From: Haloarchaeobius amylolyticus
Lineage (GTDB): Archaea > Halobacteriota > Halobacteria > Halobacteriales > Natrialbaceae
Length of the DNA stretch: 64,000 bases
Assembly (NCBI RefSeq): GCF_026616195.1
Contig: NZ_JANHDH010000001.1
Location: forward strand, 62,001 to 126,000
Reading direction: 5' to 3'
Below are positions 15,962 to 26,000 of the stretch, piece by piece. The notes beneath the pieces are model-generated. The model was not told the DNA's origin and searched no databases. It was given only the letters and a program-made list of their open reading frames with translations. The position numbers were made by a program, and so were the translations under genes. The stretch's first letter is position 1. The number at the start of each line of letters is the position of its first letter.

Positions 15962-18900
15962 GTACCTCAGGGACTTCGTGCAGGAGTCCGAAGAGAACAT
16001 CACGGAGCTGAACAACGCGCTCCTCGAACTCGAGCGCGACCCCGACGACGACGAGGCGATGGGCCGCATCTTCCGGATGGCCCACACCCTCAAGGGCAAC
16101 GCGGGTGCGATGGGGTTCGAGGAAGCATCGAACCTCGCACACGCCATCGAGGACCTCCTCGAGGCGGTGCGCTCCGGGGAGGTCGACGTCACGCCGGAAC
16201 TGATGGACGAGGTCTTCGCGGGCGTCGACGAGCTGGAGACGATGCTCGACGACCTCCGGACCTACGGCGAGATCCGCACCGACGCCTCGGACACCATCGA
16301 GCGCCTCCGCGAGGTCAAGGAGGCCGAGACGGGCGTCCCGACCATCACGGACCCGGACGGCCCGGCCCTCGACGAGGCCGTCGAGGCCGCCGGCGAACTC
16401 ACCGACGAGTCCCACGACGTCTACCACGTCCGCCTCGCCATCGAGGAGAACGAGGAGCGCCAGAACGGCCGGCTGGTCGTGAAGGCGCTCGCGGACGCGT
16501 TCGACCTCCTCGGGACGGTCCCGGACGAGGACGCCCTCGCCTCGGGCGACTACGACGGCACCGTCGACGCGGTGTTCGGCAGCGCCGTCGGCGAGGCGGC
16601 CATCTCCGCTGCACTCGACCCTGTCGACGCGGTCGCGGACGACCGCATCACGGAGGTGACCGACCGCTACGAGGACGCCAACGTCGAACAGACCGTCGTC
16701 GAGGACGAGTTCGACGACCTCTTCGAGGAGGACCCCGGCGCGGACATCGACGCCGAGACCGCACAGGACATGTCCGTCGACGACCTCCTCTCGGAGTTCG
16801 ACGAGTACGACGACCTCGACGCGATGGTCGAGGAGATGGACGACGTCTCCGGGTTCGACGACCTCGGCGACGCCGGCTCCTTCGACGACATCGACTTCGG
16901 TGACGAACTCGAGGAGGGGCCCGCAGGCACGGGCGAACCCGCCGCCGAGGCCGACCTCGGGTTCGACGAGGCCGACTCGGACGAGGGCGAACCCGCCGCC
17001 GATTCCGAACCGGAACCGGCACCCGCCGAGGACCCCGACGAGGAGGTCGACGACGCGGCGGCGACCTTCGCGGAACTCAAACAGGAGGTCGACCCCGTCG
17101 GCTTCGACGAACTCCAGGACGAACTCGCCGAACTCGAGTTCGACGAGTACTCCGACGAGGAGGAGGTCGGCTTCGACGAACTCCTCGGCGACGACTTCGA
17201 GGAGCGAGACGACGACTTCTTCGCCCAGGGCGAGTCCGCCGTCAGCAGTGGCCAGGACGAGGTCACGATGGACGAACTCGTCGGCGACGACGTCGCCGGG
17301 TTCGAGGACGCGGACGAACCGACCGCCGAGGAGTCCGACGACCTCGACTTCGGTGACGGCTTCGCCGACGACGGCGAGTCGGCACTGGCCGACGCGGACT
17401 CCGGCCTCGACGTCGACGAGGCGTTCGACACCGGCGACGAACCGGCCGACGCTGTGGAGACGGACCCGGCCGATGCTGATACGGCCGACCCCATCGAGGC
17501 GGACCCGGCAGCGGCCGACGCGGCCGACGCCGAGTCTGCCGACGCAGCGGCCGAGGCCGACGAGGCGGACATCGGGTTCGAAGATGCTGACGAGCCGACC
17601 GACACCGGGTTCGAGGACGCCGACGAGGCGGACGACTTCGGCGAGGTCGCCGAGTTCGACGAACCCGAGGAGTCGGCCACCGCCGAGTTCGGCGACGACC
17701 TCGCCGACGAGGAACCGGTCGAACTCACGGAGGCCGACGACGCCGTCGAGACCGAGGCAGCCGCGGCGGCCGAGGAATCCACCGACGAGGACGACCTCGA
17801 CCTCGAGGCGGCCGACGAGACTCCCGCACCCGAGGAAGTCGATGAAATCGACCTCGACGAGCCCGACGACGCGGACGTCTCCGACGAGAGTCCCCCGGCG
17901 GACACCGTCGAGGCCGAGGCACCCATCGAGGCCGACGAGCCGGCCGGGCCGGAAGCGGCCGACGACTCGGACGACTTCGGGGCCGGGAGCTTCGACGAGC
18001 CGACCGGGTTCGACGCCGACTCGACCGAGGGCGATGCCTTCGGCGACGACCTCGGCGACGACTTCGAACTCGACGCGGCGGACCCGTCCGAGACGGCCGC
18101 CGCGGCCGCCGACGCGAGCATCACGGACGGCGAGTCCGACGATGCCGCGGCGGCAGACGCCGACATCGAGTCCGCAGAACAGGCCGAGGCAGCGTCGCTC
18201 GAAGACGTCGACGCGGCCGACGCGGACGGCGAGTCCGCCGACGCCGCCGGCGATGACGAGGAACTCACGCCACTGGAGCGGGCCCGCGCTCGCTCCGACC
18301 CGGACCTCGACGACGTCGAGGTCGGCGAGTTCGAACTCGACGAGCCGGAGGAGGCCGACACCGCGGCGGCGTCGGTCGACACCGGCGACTTCGGCGACGA
18401 CCTCGGGGACGGCGACTTCGATGCCGGCCCCGACACCGCGGCCGACGCCAGCAGTTACGGCGGCGGCTTCGACGACCCCGGCCTCGACTACGGCGACTTC
18501 GACGAACCGGAAGCGCCGTCGGCAGACGAGGGTGACGACGCCGAGACGGCCGACGCCGGCCCGACCGGCCCGGTCGTCGACGCCTCGGAGTACGAGGTCG
18601 ACATCCAGACCCTCGGCGACGAGGAGAGCGAGAGCGACACGGAGAGCGAGATACAGTCCATCCGTGTCGACGTCGAACAGGTCGACAAACTGCTCAACCT
18701 CGTCGAGGGACTGGTCACCAGCCGCGTCCGGCTCCGCCGGACCGTCGAGGAGGGCGCCGACCCCGGCGAACTCGACGACGAACTGGACGAGTTGGAGGAC
18801 CTGACGGGTGAACTCCAGGACACCGTCATGGACGTCCGACTGGTCCCGGTGAAGATGGTCGCGAACAAGCTCCCGCGCGTCGTGCGGGACATCTCCCGCG

Positions 18901-19784
18901 AACAGGACAAGCAGGTCGCCTTCGAGATGCAGGGCGAGTCGGTCGAACTCGACCGGTCCATCCTCGACCAGATCTCGGACCCGCTGGTCCACATCGTGCG
19001 CAACGCGGTCGACCACGGCATCGAATCCCCCGAGGAACGCGCAGAGCTGGACAAGCCCGACGAAGGGCACATCACCCTCAGCGTCGAGCGCGCCCGCGAC
19101 CAGGTCGTCATCGAGGTCGAAGACGACGGCCGCGGGCTCGACCCCGACCGCCTCCGCGAGGAGGCTGTCGAGGAAGGTATCCTCACGGCCGAGGAGGCCG
19201 AGGACCTCTCGGACTCGGAGGCGTTCGAACTCGTCTTCCACCCCGGGCTGTCGACGGCGTCGGAGGTCACCGACGTCTCCGGCCGCGGTGTGGGGATGGA
19301 CGTGGTCAAGAGTACCGTCAACGACCTCGACGGCTCGGTCAGCATCGAATCCGAACCGGGCGAGGGCACCACCATCCGGCTGCTGCTCCCCGTCACCGTG
19401 GCTATCGCGGACGTGCTGTTCGTGGAGTCCGGCGACGAGGAGTTCGGCGTGCCGGTGAAGGTCGTGCGCGACATCGGCCCCGCGGTCGACGTGCGCGAAG
19501 AGGACGGACAGGAGGTCATCGTCGACGGCGACGAGACGCTCCCGCTGGTCCGCCTGAACGAGGCCCTCGAGACACCGGGTACCCCGCGCAACGGCGACGG
19601 GATGTACCTGCGCATCCGCGGTGAGGTCCGCCCCATCGCGGTCCACTGCGACGAGGTCCGCGGCCAGCAAGAGGTCGTCGTGAAGCCGTTCGAGGGCGTC
19701 CTCGGCGGCATCCCCGGCCTGAGCGGGGCGACGGTGCTCGGCGAAGGTGAGGTCGTGAACATCCTGGACGTGAAGACACTATGA
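15954..19784 (+). CDS. cheA: Chemotaxis histidine kinase CheA with giant acidic linker
   Basis: 1276 residues, roughly twice the usual haloarchaeal size. The P1 (HPt) domain (1-120) has the phosphorylated H44 in RMAHTLKGNAGAMGFEEA. A P2-like domain follows at about 140-225 (DVYHVRLAIEENEERQNGRL). Residues ~245-900 are an Asp/Glu/Ala-rich low-complexity linker dotted with short aromatic motifs such as DDIDFGDE, DDFGAGSFDE and DDFFAQGES. Then come P3 (VDKLLNLVEGLVTSRVRL, about 907), P4 ATPase (N-box HIVRNAVDHGIES near 1012, VEVEDDGRGLDP, GRGVGMDVVKS) and a CheW-like P5 domain to the end. The start overlaps the cheB stop. All catalytic elements are intact; only the linker is unusual. Confidence 0.95.
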   Translation: MDEYLRDFVQESEENITELNNALLELERDPDDDEAMGRIFRMAHTLKGNAGAMGFEEASNLAHAIEDLLEAVRSGEVDVTPELMDEVFAGVDELETMLDDLRTYGEIRTDASDTIERLREVKEAETGVPTITDPDGPALDEAVEAAGELTDESHDVYHVRLAIEENEERQNGRLVVKALADAFDLLGTVPDEDALASGDYDGTVDAVFGSAVGEAAISAALDPVDAVADDRITEVTDRYEDANVEQTVVEDEFDDLFEEDPGADIDAETAQDMSVDDLLSEFDEYDDLDAMVEEMDDVSGFDDLGDAGSFDDIDFGDELEEGPAGTGEPAAEADLGFDEADSDEGEPAADSEPEPAPAEDPDEEVDDAAATFAELKQEVDPVGFDELQDELAELEFDEYSDEEEVGFDELLGDDFEERDDDFFAQGESAVSSGQDEVTMDELVGDDVAGFEDADEPTAEESDDLDFGDGFADDGESALADADSGLDVDEAFDTGDEPADAVETDPADADTADPIEADPAAADAADAESADAAAEADEADIGFEDADEPTDTGFEDADEADDFGEVAEFDEPEESATAEFGDDLADEEPVELTEADDAVETEAAAAAEESTDEDDLDLEAADETPAPEEVDEIDLDEPDDADVSDESPPADTVEAEAPIEADEPAGPEAADDSDDFGAGSFDEPTGFDADSTEGDAFGDDLGDDFELDAADPSETAAAAADASITDGESDDAAAADADIESAEQAEAASLEDVDAADADGESADAAGDDEELTPLERARARSDPDLDDVEVGEFELDEPEEADTAAASVDTGDFGDDLGDGDFDAGPDTAADASSYGGGFDDPGLDYGDFDEPEAPSADEGDDAETADAGPTGPVVDASEYEVDIQTLGDEESESDTESEIQSIRVDVEQVDKLLNLVEGLVTSRVRLRRTVEEGADPGELDDELDELEDLTGELQDTVMDVRLVPVKMVANKLPRVVRDISREQDKQVAFEMQGESVELDRSILDQISDPLVHIVRNAVDHGIESPEERAELDKPDEGHITLSVERARDQVVIEVEDDGRGLDPDRLREEAVEEGILTAEEAEDLSDSEAFELVFHPGLSTASEVTDVSGRGVGMDVVKSTVNDLDGSVSIESEPGEGTTIRLLLPVTVAIADVLFVESGDEEFGVPVKVVRDIGPAVDVREEDGQEVIVDGDETLPLVRLNEALETPGTPRNGDGMYLRIRGEVRPIAVHCDEVRGQQEVVVKPFEGVLGGIPGLSGATVLGEGEVVNILDVKTL

Positions 19785-19809
19785 ACGGACGAAATCACAG
19801 GAGGCAATC

Positions 19810-20415
19810 ATGAGTCTGATGGTCGACATTCGGAAGTTGAGTTTCATCAACGAGATGGCGAAGGTCGGGACCAACGGGGTCGCCGACAACATGAGTAAAC
19901 TGACAGGCGAGGACGCCCGGATGGAGGTGACGAAGACGAACTTCATCGACATCCAGGACATCAAGAAGCAACTGGACGCCGGCAAGCGCGTCGGCGTCCG
20001 GGTGCGGCTGATGGAGCCCCCCCATGGGCACATCCTCATCCTGTTCCCGGAGTCGAGCGCGAAGAAGATCACCGCGCTCATGCTCTCGGACATGGTCGAC
20101 GACATGTCGCAGGTGTCGGGCGAGATGGCTCGCTCGGCCGTCGAGGAGCTCGGCAACATGATGGCGTCGGGCTTCATCGACGGCTGGGCGGACGTGCTCG
20201 GCCGCACCATCGACATCGCGACCCCGCAACTGGTGTACGCACCGGCGGGCGAGATCGTCGAACGGACCGCGGGCCTCGGCGGCGAGGACCTCGCGCTGTT
20301 CTTCGACTCCAACCTGACCGTACCGAGCTACGACATCAACGCGGAGATATACGCATTCCCGAACCTCGAAGAGTTCGTGGAGATGGTGAACAACATCGAA
20401 GCCAGGCCCACATGA
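19810..20415 (+). CDS. cheC: Chemotaxis protein CheC (CheY-P phosphatase family)
   Basis: A 201-residue CheC. The second active-site motif is intact: S-A-V-E-E-L-G-N followed 22 residues later by Pro (ARSAVEELGN, then FIDGWADVLGRTIDIATP), the S/D-x3-E-x2-N-x22-P phosphatase signature. The first, N-terminal motif is degenerate (SFINEMAK, with Lys for Asn). CheC stimulates dephosphorylation of CheY-P and partners CheD. It begins 25 bp after cheA, and its stop overlaps the next start by 4 bp. A second, fused CheC protein follows. Numbering of CheC paralogues among haloarchaea is not assigned here. Confidence 0.92.
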   Translation: MSLMVDIRKLSFINEMAKVGTNGVADNMSKLTGEDARMEVTKTNFIDIQDIKKQLDAGKRVGVRVRLMEPPHGHILILFPESSAKKITALMLSDMVDDMSQVSGEMARSAVEELGNMMASGFIDGWADVLGRTIDIATPQLVYAPAGEIVERTAGLGGEDLALFFDSNLTVPSYDINAEIYAFPNLEEFVEMVNNIEARPT

Positions 20416-21656
20416 AACTGGACATCACCGCACTCGGGACCTTCTACGACATGGCCCGGGAAGGTGCCGGTCTCGCTGCGGGTCGCCTGACGCGCATGAC
20501 CGACGTGGACACCCGCGTCGGCATCACGAAACTGAACTTCATGCGCGGCTCGGAGATCCGCACCGAGTTCGAGGACGACGTGCCCAAGGTCGGCATCCGG
20601 GTCGAACTCTCGGGCGGCCTCGAGGGGCACTCGCTGATCATCTTCGAGCGCGACGCCGCGCTCAGCATCGTCCAGACACTGGTGGGTGAATCGGACGCCG
20701 ACGGCTTCGACGACATGAACCGGTCGGCGATGACCGAGGTCGGCCAGATCATGAACGCCGGGTTCATCGACGGCTGGGCCGACGTGCTCGGTACCGTCAT
20801 CGACGTGTCCACCCCCGAGTTCGTCGAAGGGACGACGGCCGAGCCGTTCATCGGCGACCTCAAGGCGGCACCCGACGAGGGCGACCTCGCGTTGCTGTTC
20901 CAGAGCCAGATCGAGGCGGTCGACACGGAGATCGGGTTCAAGCACTACCTGTTCCCCGAACGCGACTCGATGGCCGACATCCTCGAACAGCACGGGGACC
21001 CCGACAGCCGGGGCATCGAGTACGACAAACTCGCGGGCTTCGACGAGATGGCACAGCAGGGGGCGAAGGAGGTCGCCTCGAACATCACGACGCTCACCGG
21101 TATCGAGACGAGCGTGAAGATCCGGCGGCTGAAGTTCGCCTCGCTTGAGGCCATCCCGCAGGAGATCGACGACGAGATGCTCGTCGGCGTGGCCCACGAA
21201 CTCGACGGGACACCCTCGGGCTACCTGCTGTTCCTGTTCGACGAGCGCTCGGCCCGGGAGGTCGTCGAGGCGACGGTCCCGAACCCGCCCGACGACGAGT
21301 TCGGCGACCTCGGGAAGAGCGCCATCAAGGAACTCGGCAACATCATGGCCTCCGGGTTCATCGACGGGTGGGCGAACGTGCTGGACACGACCATCGACCA
21401 CTCGCCCCCGCAGTACATCCACGACTTCGGCGCGGCGGTCATCGACCCGGTCATCATCCAGCTCGGGGAGAACCAGGACTTCGCGTTCGTCTTCGACACG
21501 GTCATCAAGGCCGACGACCGCGAGTTCGACTGCTCCATCTACGCCATCCCCGACGAGGAGGACCTCGAACGGGCGCTCAACAACCTCGACATCGACCGCA
21601 TCGAAGACGCCGAGACGAAAGCAGACTTCCCCATCGATGAAGTGGAGAACTCATGA
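20412..21656 (+). CDS. cheC: Tandem double-CheC protein
   Basis: 414 residues made of two CheC units. Unit 1 (about 1-195) has a motif with Gln in place of the catalytic Asn (SAMTEVGQIMNAG, with Pro 22 residues later). Unit 2 (about 205-400) has an intact motif (SAIKELGNIMASGFIDGWAN, followed by Pro at the right spacing). The N-terminal half-motifs of both units are degenerate, so only one complete phosphatase site is visible out of four possible. The unit boundary falls near KHYLFPERDSMADILEQ. It overlaps the upstream cheC and the downstream cheD by 4 bp. Non-catalytic units may serve in CheY-P or CheD binding. Confidence 0.9.
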   Translation: MKLDITALGTFYDMAREGAGLAAGRLTRMTDVDTRVGITKLNFMRGSEIRTEFEDDVPKVGIRVELSGGLEGHSLIIFERDAALSIVQTLVGESDADGFDDMNRSAMTEVGQIMNAGFIDGWADVLGTVIDVSTPEFVEGTTAEPFIGDLKAAPDEGDLALLFQSQIEAVDTEIGFKHYLFPERDSMADILEQHGDPDSRGIEYDKLAGFDEMAQQGAKEVASNITTLTGIETSVKIRRLKFASLEAIPQEIDDEMLVGVAHELDGTPSGYLLFLFDERSAREVVEATVPNPPDDEFGDLGKSAIKELGNIMASGFIDGWANVLDTTIDHSPPQYIHDFGAAVIDPVIIQLGENQDFAFVFDTVIKADDREFDCSIYAIPDEEDLERALNNLDIDRIEDAETKADFPIDEVENS

Positions 21657-22174
21657 AGACCTACGGCAGTGAACCCGGCGCGCCGGAGCCGGTCCAGGTC
21701 GGCATCTCGGAGTTCGTCGTCCGGGGAAAGGAGTCAGAGGAGACGCTGAAGTCCTACGGGCTCGGGTCGTGCCTGGCCATCGCGCTGTACGACCCCGACT
21801 CCGGTATCGGCGGGCTGGCCCACGTCATGCTCCCCGACGGCGACGCAGCCGACGGTGCCGACACCCAGCCGGGCAAGTACGCCGACACCGCCATCCGCGC
21901 GATGCTCCGCCGGATGGTCGAGAAGGGCGCGGCGTACACCTCGGTCGAGGCCAAGATCGCGGGCGGCAGCGACATGTTCCAGTTCGAGTCCTTCGGCGAG
22001 GGCGTCGGGAAGCGAAACGTCGCCGCCGCAAAGGACGAACTGGAGAAGCTCGGCGTCCCCATCATCGCAGAGGACGTGGGCGGCCAGCGTGGCCGGACCG
22101 TCGAGTTCGACGTGGAGACCGGCACGCTCCGCATCCGCACCGCGGACAGCGAACACGCTGTGGAGGAACTGTGA
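21653..22174 (+). CDS. cheD: Chemoreceptor glutamine deamidase CheD
   Basis: A 173-residue CheD. The catalytic Cys40 is in GLGSCLAIALYDPDSGIGG and His57 in LAHVMLP; their 17-residue spacing matches that of characterised CheD. The C-terminal half has AKIAGGSDMFQF and AEDVGGQRGRTVEFDVETG, both typical. It deamidates glutamines of transducers and binds CheC, which competes with receptors. The start overlaps the preceding gene by 4 bp, and the stop overlaps the GTG of cheR. The target nearby is presumably the large transducer encoded on the other strand. Confidence 0.95.
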   Translation: MKTYGSEPGAPEPVQVGISEFVVRGKESEETLKSYGLGSCLAIALYDPDSGIGGLAHVMLPDGDAADGADTQPGKYADTAIRAMLRRMVEKGAAYTSVEAKIAGGSDMFQFESFGEGVGKRNVAAAKDELEKLGVPIIAEDVGGQRGRTVEFDVETGTLRIRTADSEHAVEEL

Positions 22175-22974
22175 CGGAGGAGGACGCGTTTCTCCGAGTC
22201 ACCCAGTACGTCGAAGACGAGATCGGGTTCGCGACCAGTCATTACAACGACAGCTACCTCAAGCGGCGGCTCTCCTCGCGCATGCGCCGGACGGGCGCGG
22301 CCGACTACGACGAGTACTTCGACATCCTCCGCGAGGACCCCGACGAACCCAAGGAGCTGCTGGACGCGCTCTCGATCAACGTCACCGGGTTCTTCCGGAA
22401 CCCCGACGTCTGGGAGGGCATCCGGTCGGTGTTGCGGGACCTCTCCGCCGAAGAGGACCGCGTCCACGTCTGGTCTGCGGCCTGTGCGGACGGCCGTGAG
22501 CCCTACTCGCTCGCGATGCTCGCGCTCGACGACCCCCGGGTCGACGCCGAGAAGTTCCACATCTACGGGACCGACATCAACGACGAGGCGCTCCGGACCG
22601 CCCAGCAGGGCGTCTACCACAGCACCCGCACCGTCGACATCGAGGACCAGCTCACCTTCCTCTCGAACTTCCACGCCTACGTCGACAGGCGAGAGAACCG
22701 CTTCGCGGTGACCGACCGGGTCAAACGGAAGGTCACCTTCGCGAAGCACGACCTGATCAACGACGGGTCGAAGTCGGGCTTCGACCTCGTCATCTGCCGG
22801 AACCTGTTCATCTACATCGACAACGAGTACAAACAGCCGGTCCTCGAGACCATCGCCAGGTCGCTCCGCCCCGACGGCTACCTCGTCATCGGGAAGGCAG
22901 AGACCATCCCGCCACAGCTCAAGTCGGCGTTCTCCGTGCTCGACGGTCGCCTCCGTATCTACCAGCGCGAGTAG
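22171..22974 (+). CDS. cheR: Chemotaxis protein methyltransferase CheR
   Basis: 267 residues from GTG at 22171, chosen because it overlaps the cheD stop as GTGA and yields a full-length CheR. The N-terminal helical domain is followed by TGFFRNPDVWEGIRS, the SAM-binding segment VWSAACADGREPYSLAM, IYGTDINDEALRTA, and FDLVICRNLFIYID near the C-terminus. It methylates glutamates of transducers. It has no visible TPR extension. It closes the operon; a 119-bp spacer without an obvious hairpin separates it from the convergent transducer gene. Confidence 0.95.
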   Translation: MTEEDAFLRVTQYVEDEIGFATSHYNDSYLKRRLSSRMRRTGAADYDEYFDILREDPDEPKELLDALSINVTGFFRNPDVWEGIRSVLRDLSAEEDRVHVWSAACADGREPYSLAMLALDDPRVDAEKFHIYGTDINDEALRTAQQGVYHSTRTVDIEDQLTFLSNFHAYVDRRENRFAVTDRVKRKVTFAKHDLINDGSKSGFDLVICRNLFIYIDNEYKQPVLETIARSLRPDGYLVIGKAETIPPQLKSAFSVLDGRLRIYQRE

Positions 22975-23093
22975 CTCGCACCTCTTCCTCGTCCGTATCC
23001 TTCACACCGTCCACGAGCGTCCGCAGCAACGTCTCGGGCCGACAGCCCACGCTACGCGACCGAGCAGCAGAAAAGAGTGACCGCGCCGCGGGA

Positions 23094-26000
23094 TTACTCG
23101 TCGTCGTTCGGCTCGGACTGGGCGAACGAGAACATGTCGTCCTCGCTGCCATCCTCCTCGTCGACGTCCAGGTCCTCCTCGTCGGACTCGTCACCGAAGT
23201 CGATGTCGTCCATCCCGGGGACCTCCTTCGTCTCGGTCTCCTCGGGGCCGTCGTCGGTGGTCTCCGCGAGCGGGTCGTCGTCGAAGTCGAGCGCCTCGCC
23301 GAGCTCGCGGTCGATGTCGTCGGTATCCCGGTCGGCCTCGTCCTCGGTCTCCGCTTCGGCGTCGGCCCCGAAGGAGAGTCCCGTCGTCGACTCCGAGTCG
23401 TCCTCGGCAACCGAGTCGGCCTCGGGAGCCGAGCCGGCCTCGGTGTCGGCCGCGTCCATGGGCTCGGCTTCGATGGACTCCGCCTCGGCCTCGGGTTCGG
23501 CGGCGTCGGCTTCGACGGCGTCGGCTTCGACGGCGTCGGCTTCGACGGCGTCGGCTTCGACGGCGTCGGCTTCGACGGCGTCGTCGCTGTCGACAGCCGC
23601 GTCCGTGTCTGCGGGGTCGGCCTCGACGGCCGTGTCGTCGGTCTCCCAGCCGGGCGGTGCCTCGTCGGTCTCCCAGCTGGCGTCTGCGGGTTCGGTGGCG
23701 GCCCACTCGTCGTCGGCCCCGTACTGGGGCTCGGCGTCCGCGTCGGCGGTTTCGCCGACCTCCCAGTCGGCCTCGGCCGTCTCGTCCGCGGCGAACTCGT
23801 CGTCCGCAGCCCACGAGCCTTCGGCGTCGGCGTCCTCACCGGCTTCCCAGTCTGCGGACTCCGACGCCGCTGCCGCGTCGACCGTCTCCCACTCGTCGCT
23901 GGACTCGTCCGGTTCCATGCCGGCAGCGTCGGATTCGGCGCCGGCGTCGGCGTCGAGGTCGGTCTCTCCCTCGTCGTCGGTACTCGGCTCGGTGTCGACC
24001 CCGGCTTCCGTCTCGGTCTGGGTCTCGGCGTCGGCCGCGTCGACCTCGGCCTCGTCACCTGCCGGCTCGGTCTCCTCGCCGCCCTCGAACGGTTCGAAGC
24101 CCTCGAACTCGTCGTCAGCGTCGGAGCCGAGGTCGATGTCTGCCTCGTAGTCGCCGGGGTCCGCGGAGTCGGCGAGCGGGTCGGCTTCGGCGCCAGATTC
24201 CGCCGCGGCCTCGGCTTCGACCGGCTCGTCGTCGGCGGTCGAATCCGGGTCCTCGACCGCGTCCGCGTCGAGTTCGAGGCCGTCGTCGGCCTCGACCGGT
24301 TCGTCGGTCTCGGTCGCCGTCTCCGCCTCGTCGGGTTCCTCTTCGCCGAAGGCGATGCCGGGCGAGTCGGTGTCCTCGGGTGCGACGGCGTCCGTCGACT
24401 CCGTCTGTGCGTCGGTTTCAGCCTCTGCGTCGACCGCACCGGCCTCCGCTTCGACAGCGTCACCCTCGATTTCGACGTCGGCGGGCTCCGGTGCGGGTTC
24501 TGCACCGAAGGAGTCCGCGGCGGAGTCGTCCTCGGCTGCTGCCCCGGCAGTCGCCGCGGCGTCGAGGTCGTAGTCGTCCGCGTTCACGTCGTCCACGTCG
24601 TCGAGGCCGAGTTCGTCCTCGTCGGATTCTTCACCGAAGCTCGCGTCGTCGACCGGCGCGAAGTCGTCGGCGGCGCCGTCGCCGGCGTCGGGGCTCGGCG
24701 TGGTCTCCTCGCCGAAGGTCGCCGGCGAGCCCAGCCCGCCCTGACCCTCGGCTGGCGCGTCCATCGGCGCTTCCGTCTCCTGCTCCTCGGCCGGTGCCGG
24801 GTCCGCGTCGCCGAGGTCGAGGTCGCTGTCGCCGGCGGTCAGTTCGCCGACGGCTTCGGTCGCTGCCTCGATCTCTTCGGGGTCGCGGGTCTCCACGTCC
24901 TCGAAGAGTTCCTCGCTGGTGCCGAACTCGTACACGTCGTCGACGTCGGTCTCGAAGCGGTCCAGCGCCTCGCTGAGGCGGGACGCCTGGTTCGCGAGGT
25001 CGCTCGCGGACTTGCTGACCTCGGTGAGTGCCGTGGTCTGCTCCTCGGCGGCGGCCGCCACGTTCTCGGCCTCCGCGGTCGTCTCCTCGGAGATGGTCGC
25101 TGCCTCGTCGACCATCGCGACGACCTCCTCGGTCGAGGCCGCCTGTTCCTCGGTCGCCGCGGAGATCTCCTGGACACCCGTGTTGGTCGACGTCGCGTAG
25201 TCGGCAATCTCGTCGAGTGCCGTGACGGTCTCCTCGACCGCCTCGGTCGTCGCGGATATCTGTTCGCTCGCGCCCTCGACGGAGCGCACGGACTGCTGGG
25301 TCTTCGACTGGATGGTCTCGAGGCGCTTCTCGATGTCCTCGGCCGCGTCCTTGGTCTCCTCTGCCAGCTCCTTGACCTCCTGTGCGACGACGGAGAACCC
25401 TTCGCCGGAACTGCCCGAGCGTGCCGCCTCGATGTTGGCGTTCAGCGCGAGCATGTTCGTCTGCTCGGCGATCTCTGAGATGAAGTCGATGAGTTCGTCG
25501 ATCTGCTCCATCTCCTTCTCGAGGTCGCCCATCTGGTCGGTGACGACCTCGCGGTTGTCCTCCAGTGCCTGCATCCGGTCGATCGCCTCCTGTGCGGCCT
25601 CGCGACCGTCGCGGCCGGTCTCTGCGGTCCGTTCTGCCAGGTCCGCCACCTCGTTCGAGGACGACGCGATCTCCTCGATGGTGGTCGACAGGCCGGACAT
25701 CTCCTGACTGACGCGCTGGAGGCTGTCGTTCTGCCGGTCCGCACCGTCGGAGATCTCCTGGATGGACTCGGTCACCTGCTCGGAGGCGGACCGGACCTCC
25801 TCGCTGGAGGCCGTGACCTCCTCGGAGGAGGTGGCGACCTCGTTCGCGAAGTTCTTGAGCTGGGCCGTGGTCTCCTCGATCTCGCCGATCATGTGGTTGA
25901 ACTCCCGGGCGATGTCGGCCATCGCCTCGGACTCGGATTCGGCGTTCATCCGCTGGGTCATGTCCCCGTCGGAGACGCTCTGCATCACGTCGCGGTACTC

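Noticed and set aside
15933-19670. A 1245-codon open frame antisense to cheA (and similar antisense frames over the transducer gene)
   Set aside because: It arises because GAC/GAG/GCC-rich codons read on the other strand as GTC/CTC/GGC with no stops. It encodes a Val/Leu/Asp-rich non-protein-like sequence, while cheA has every expected motif.
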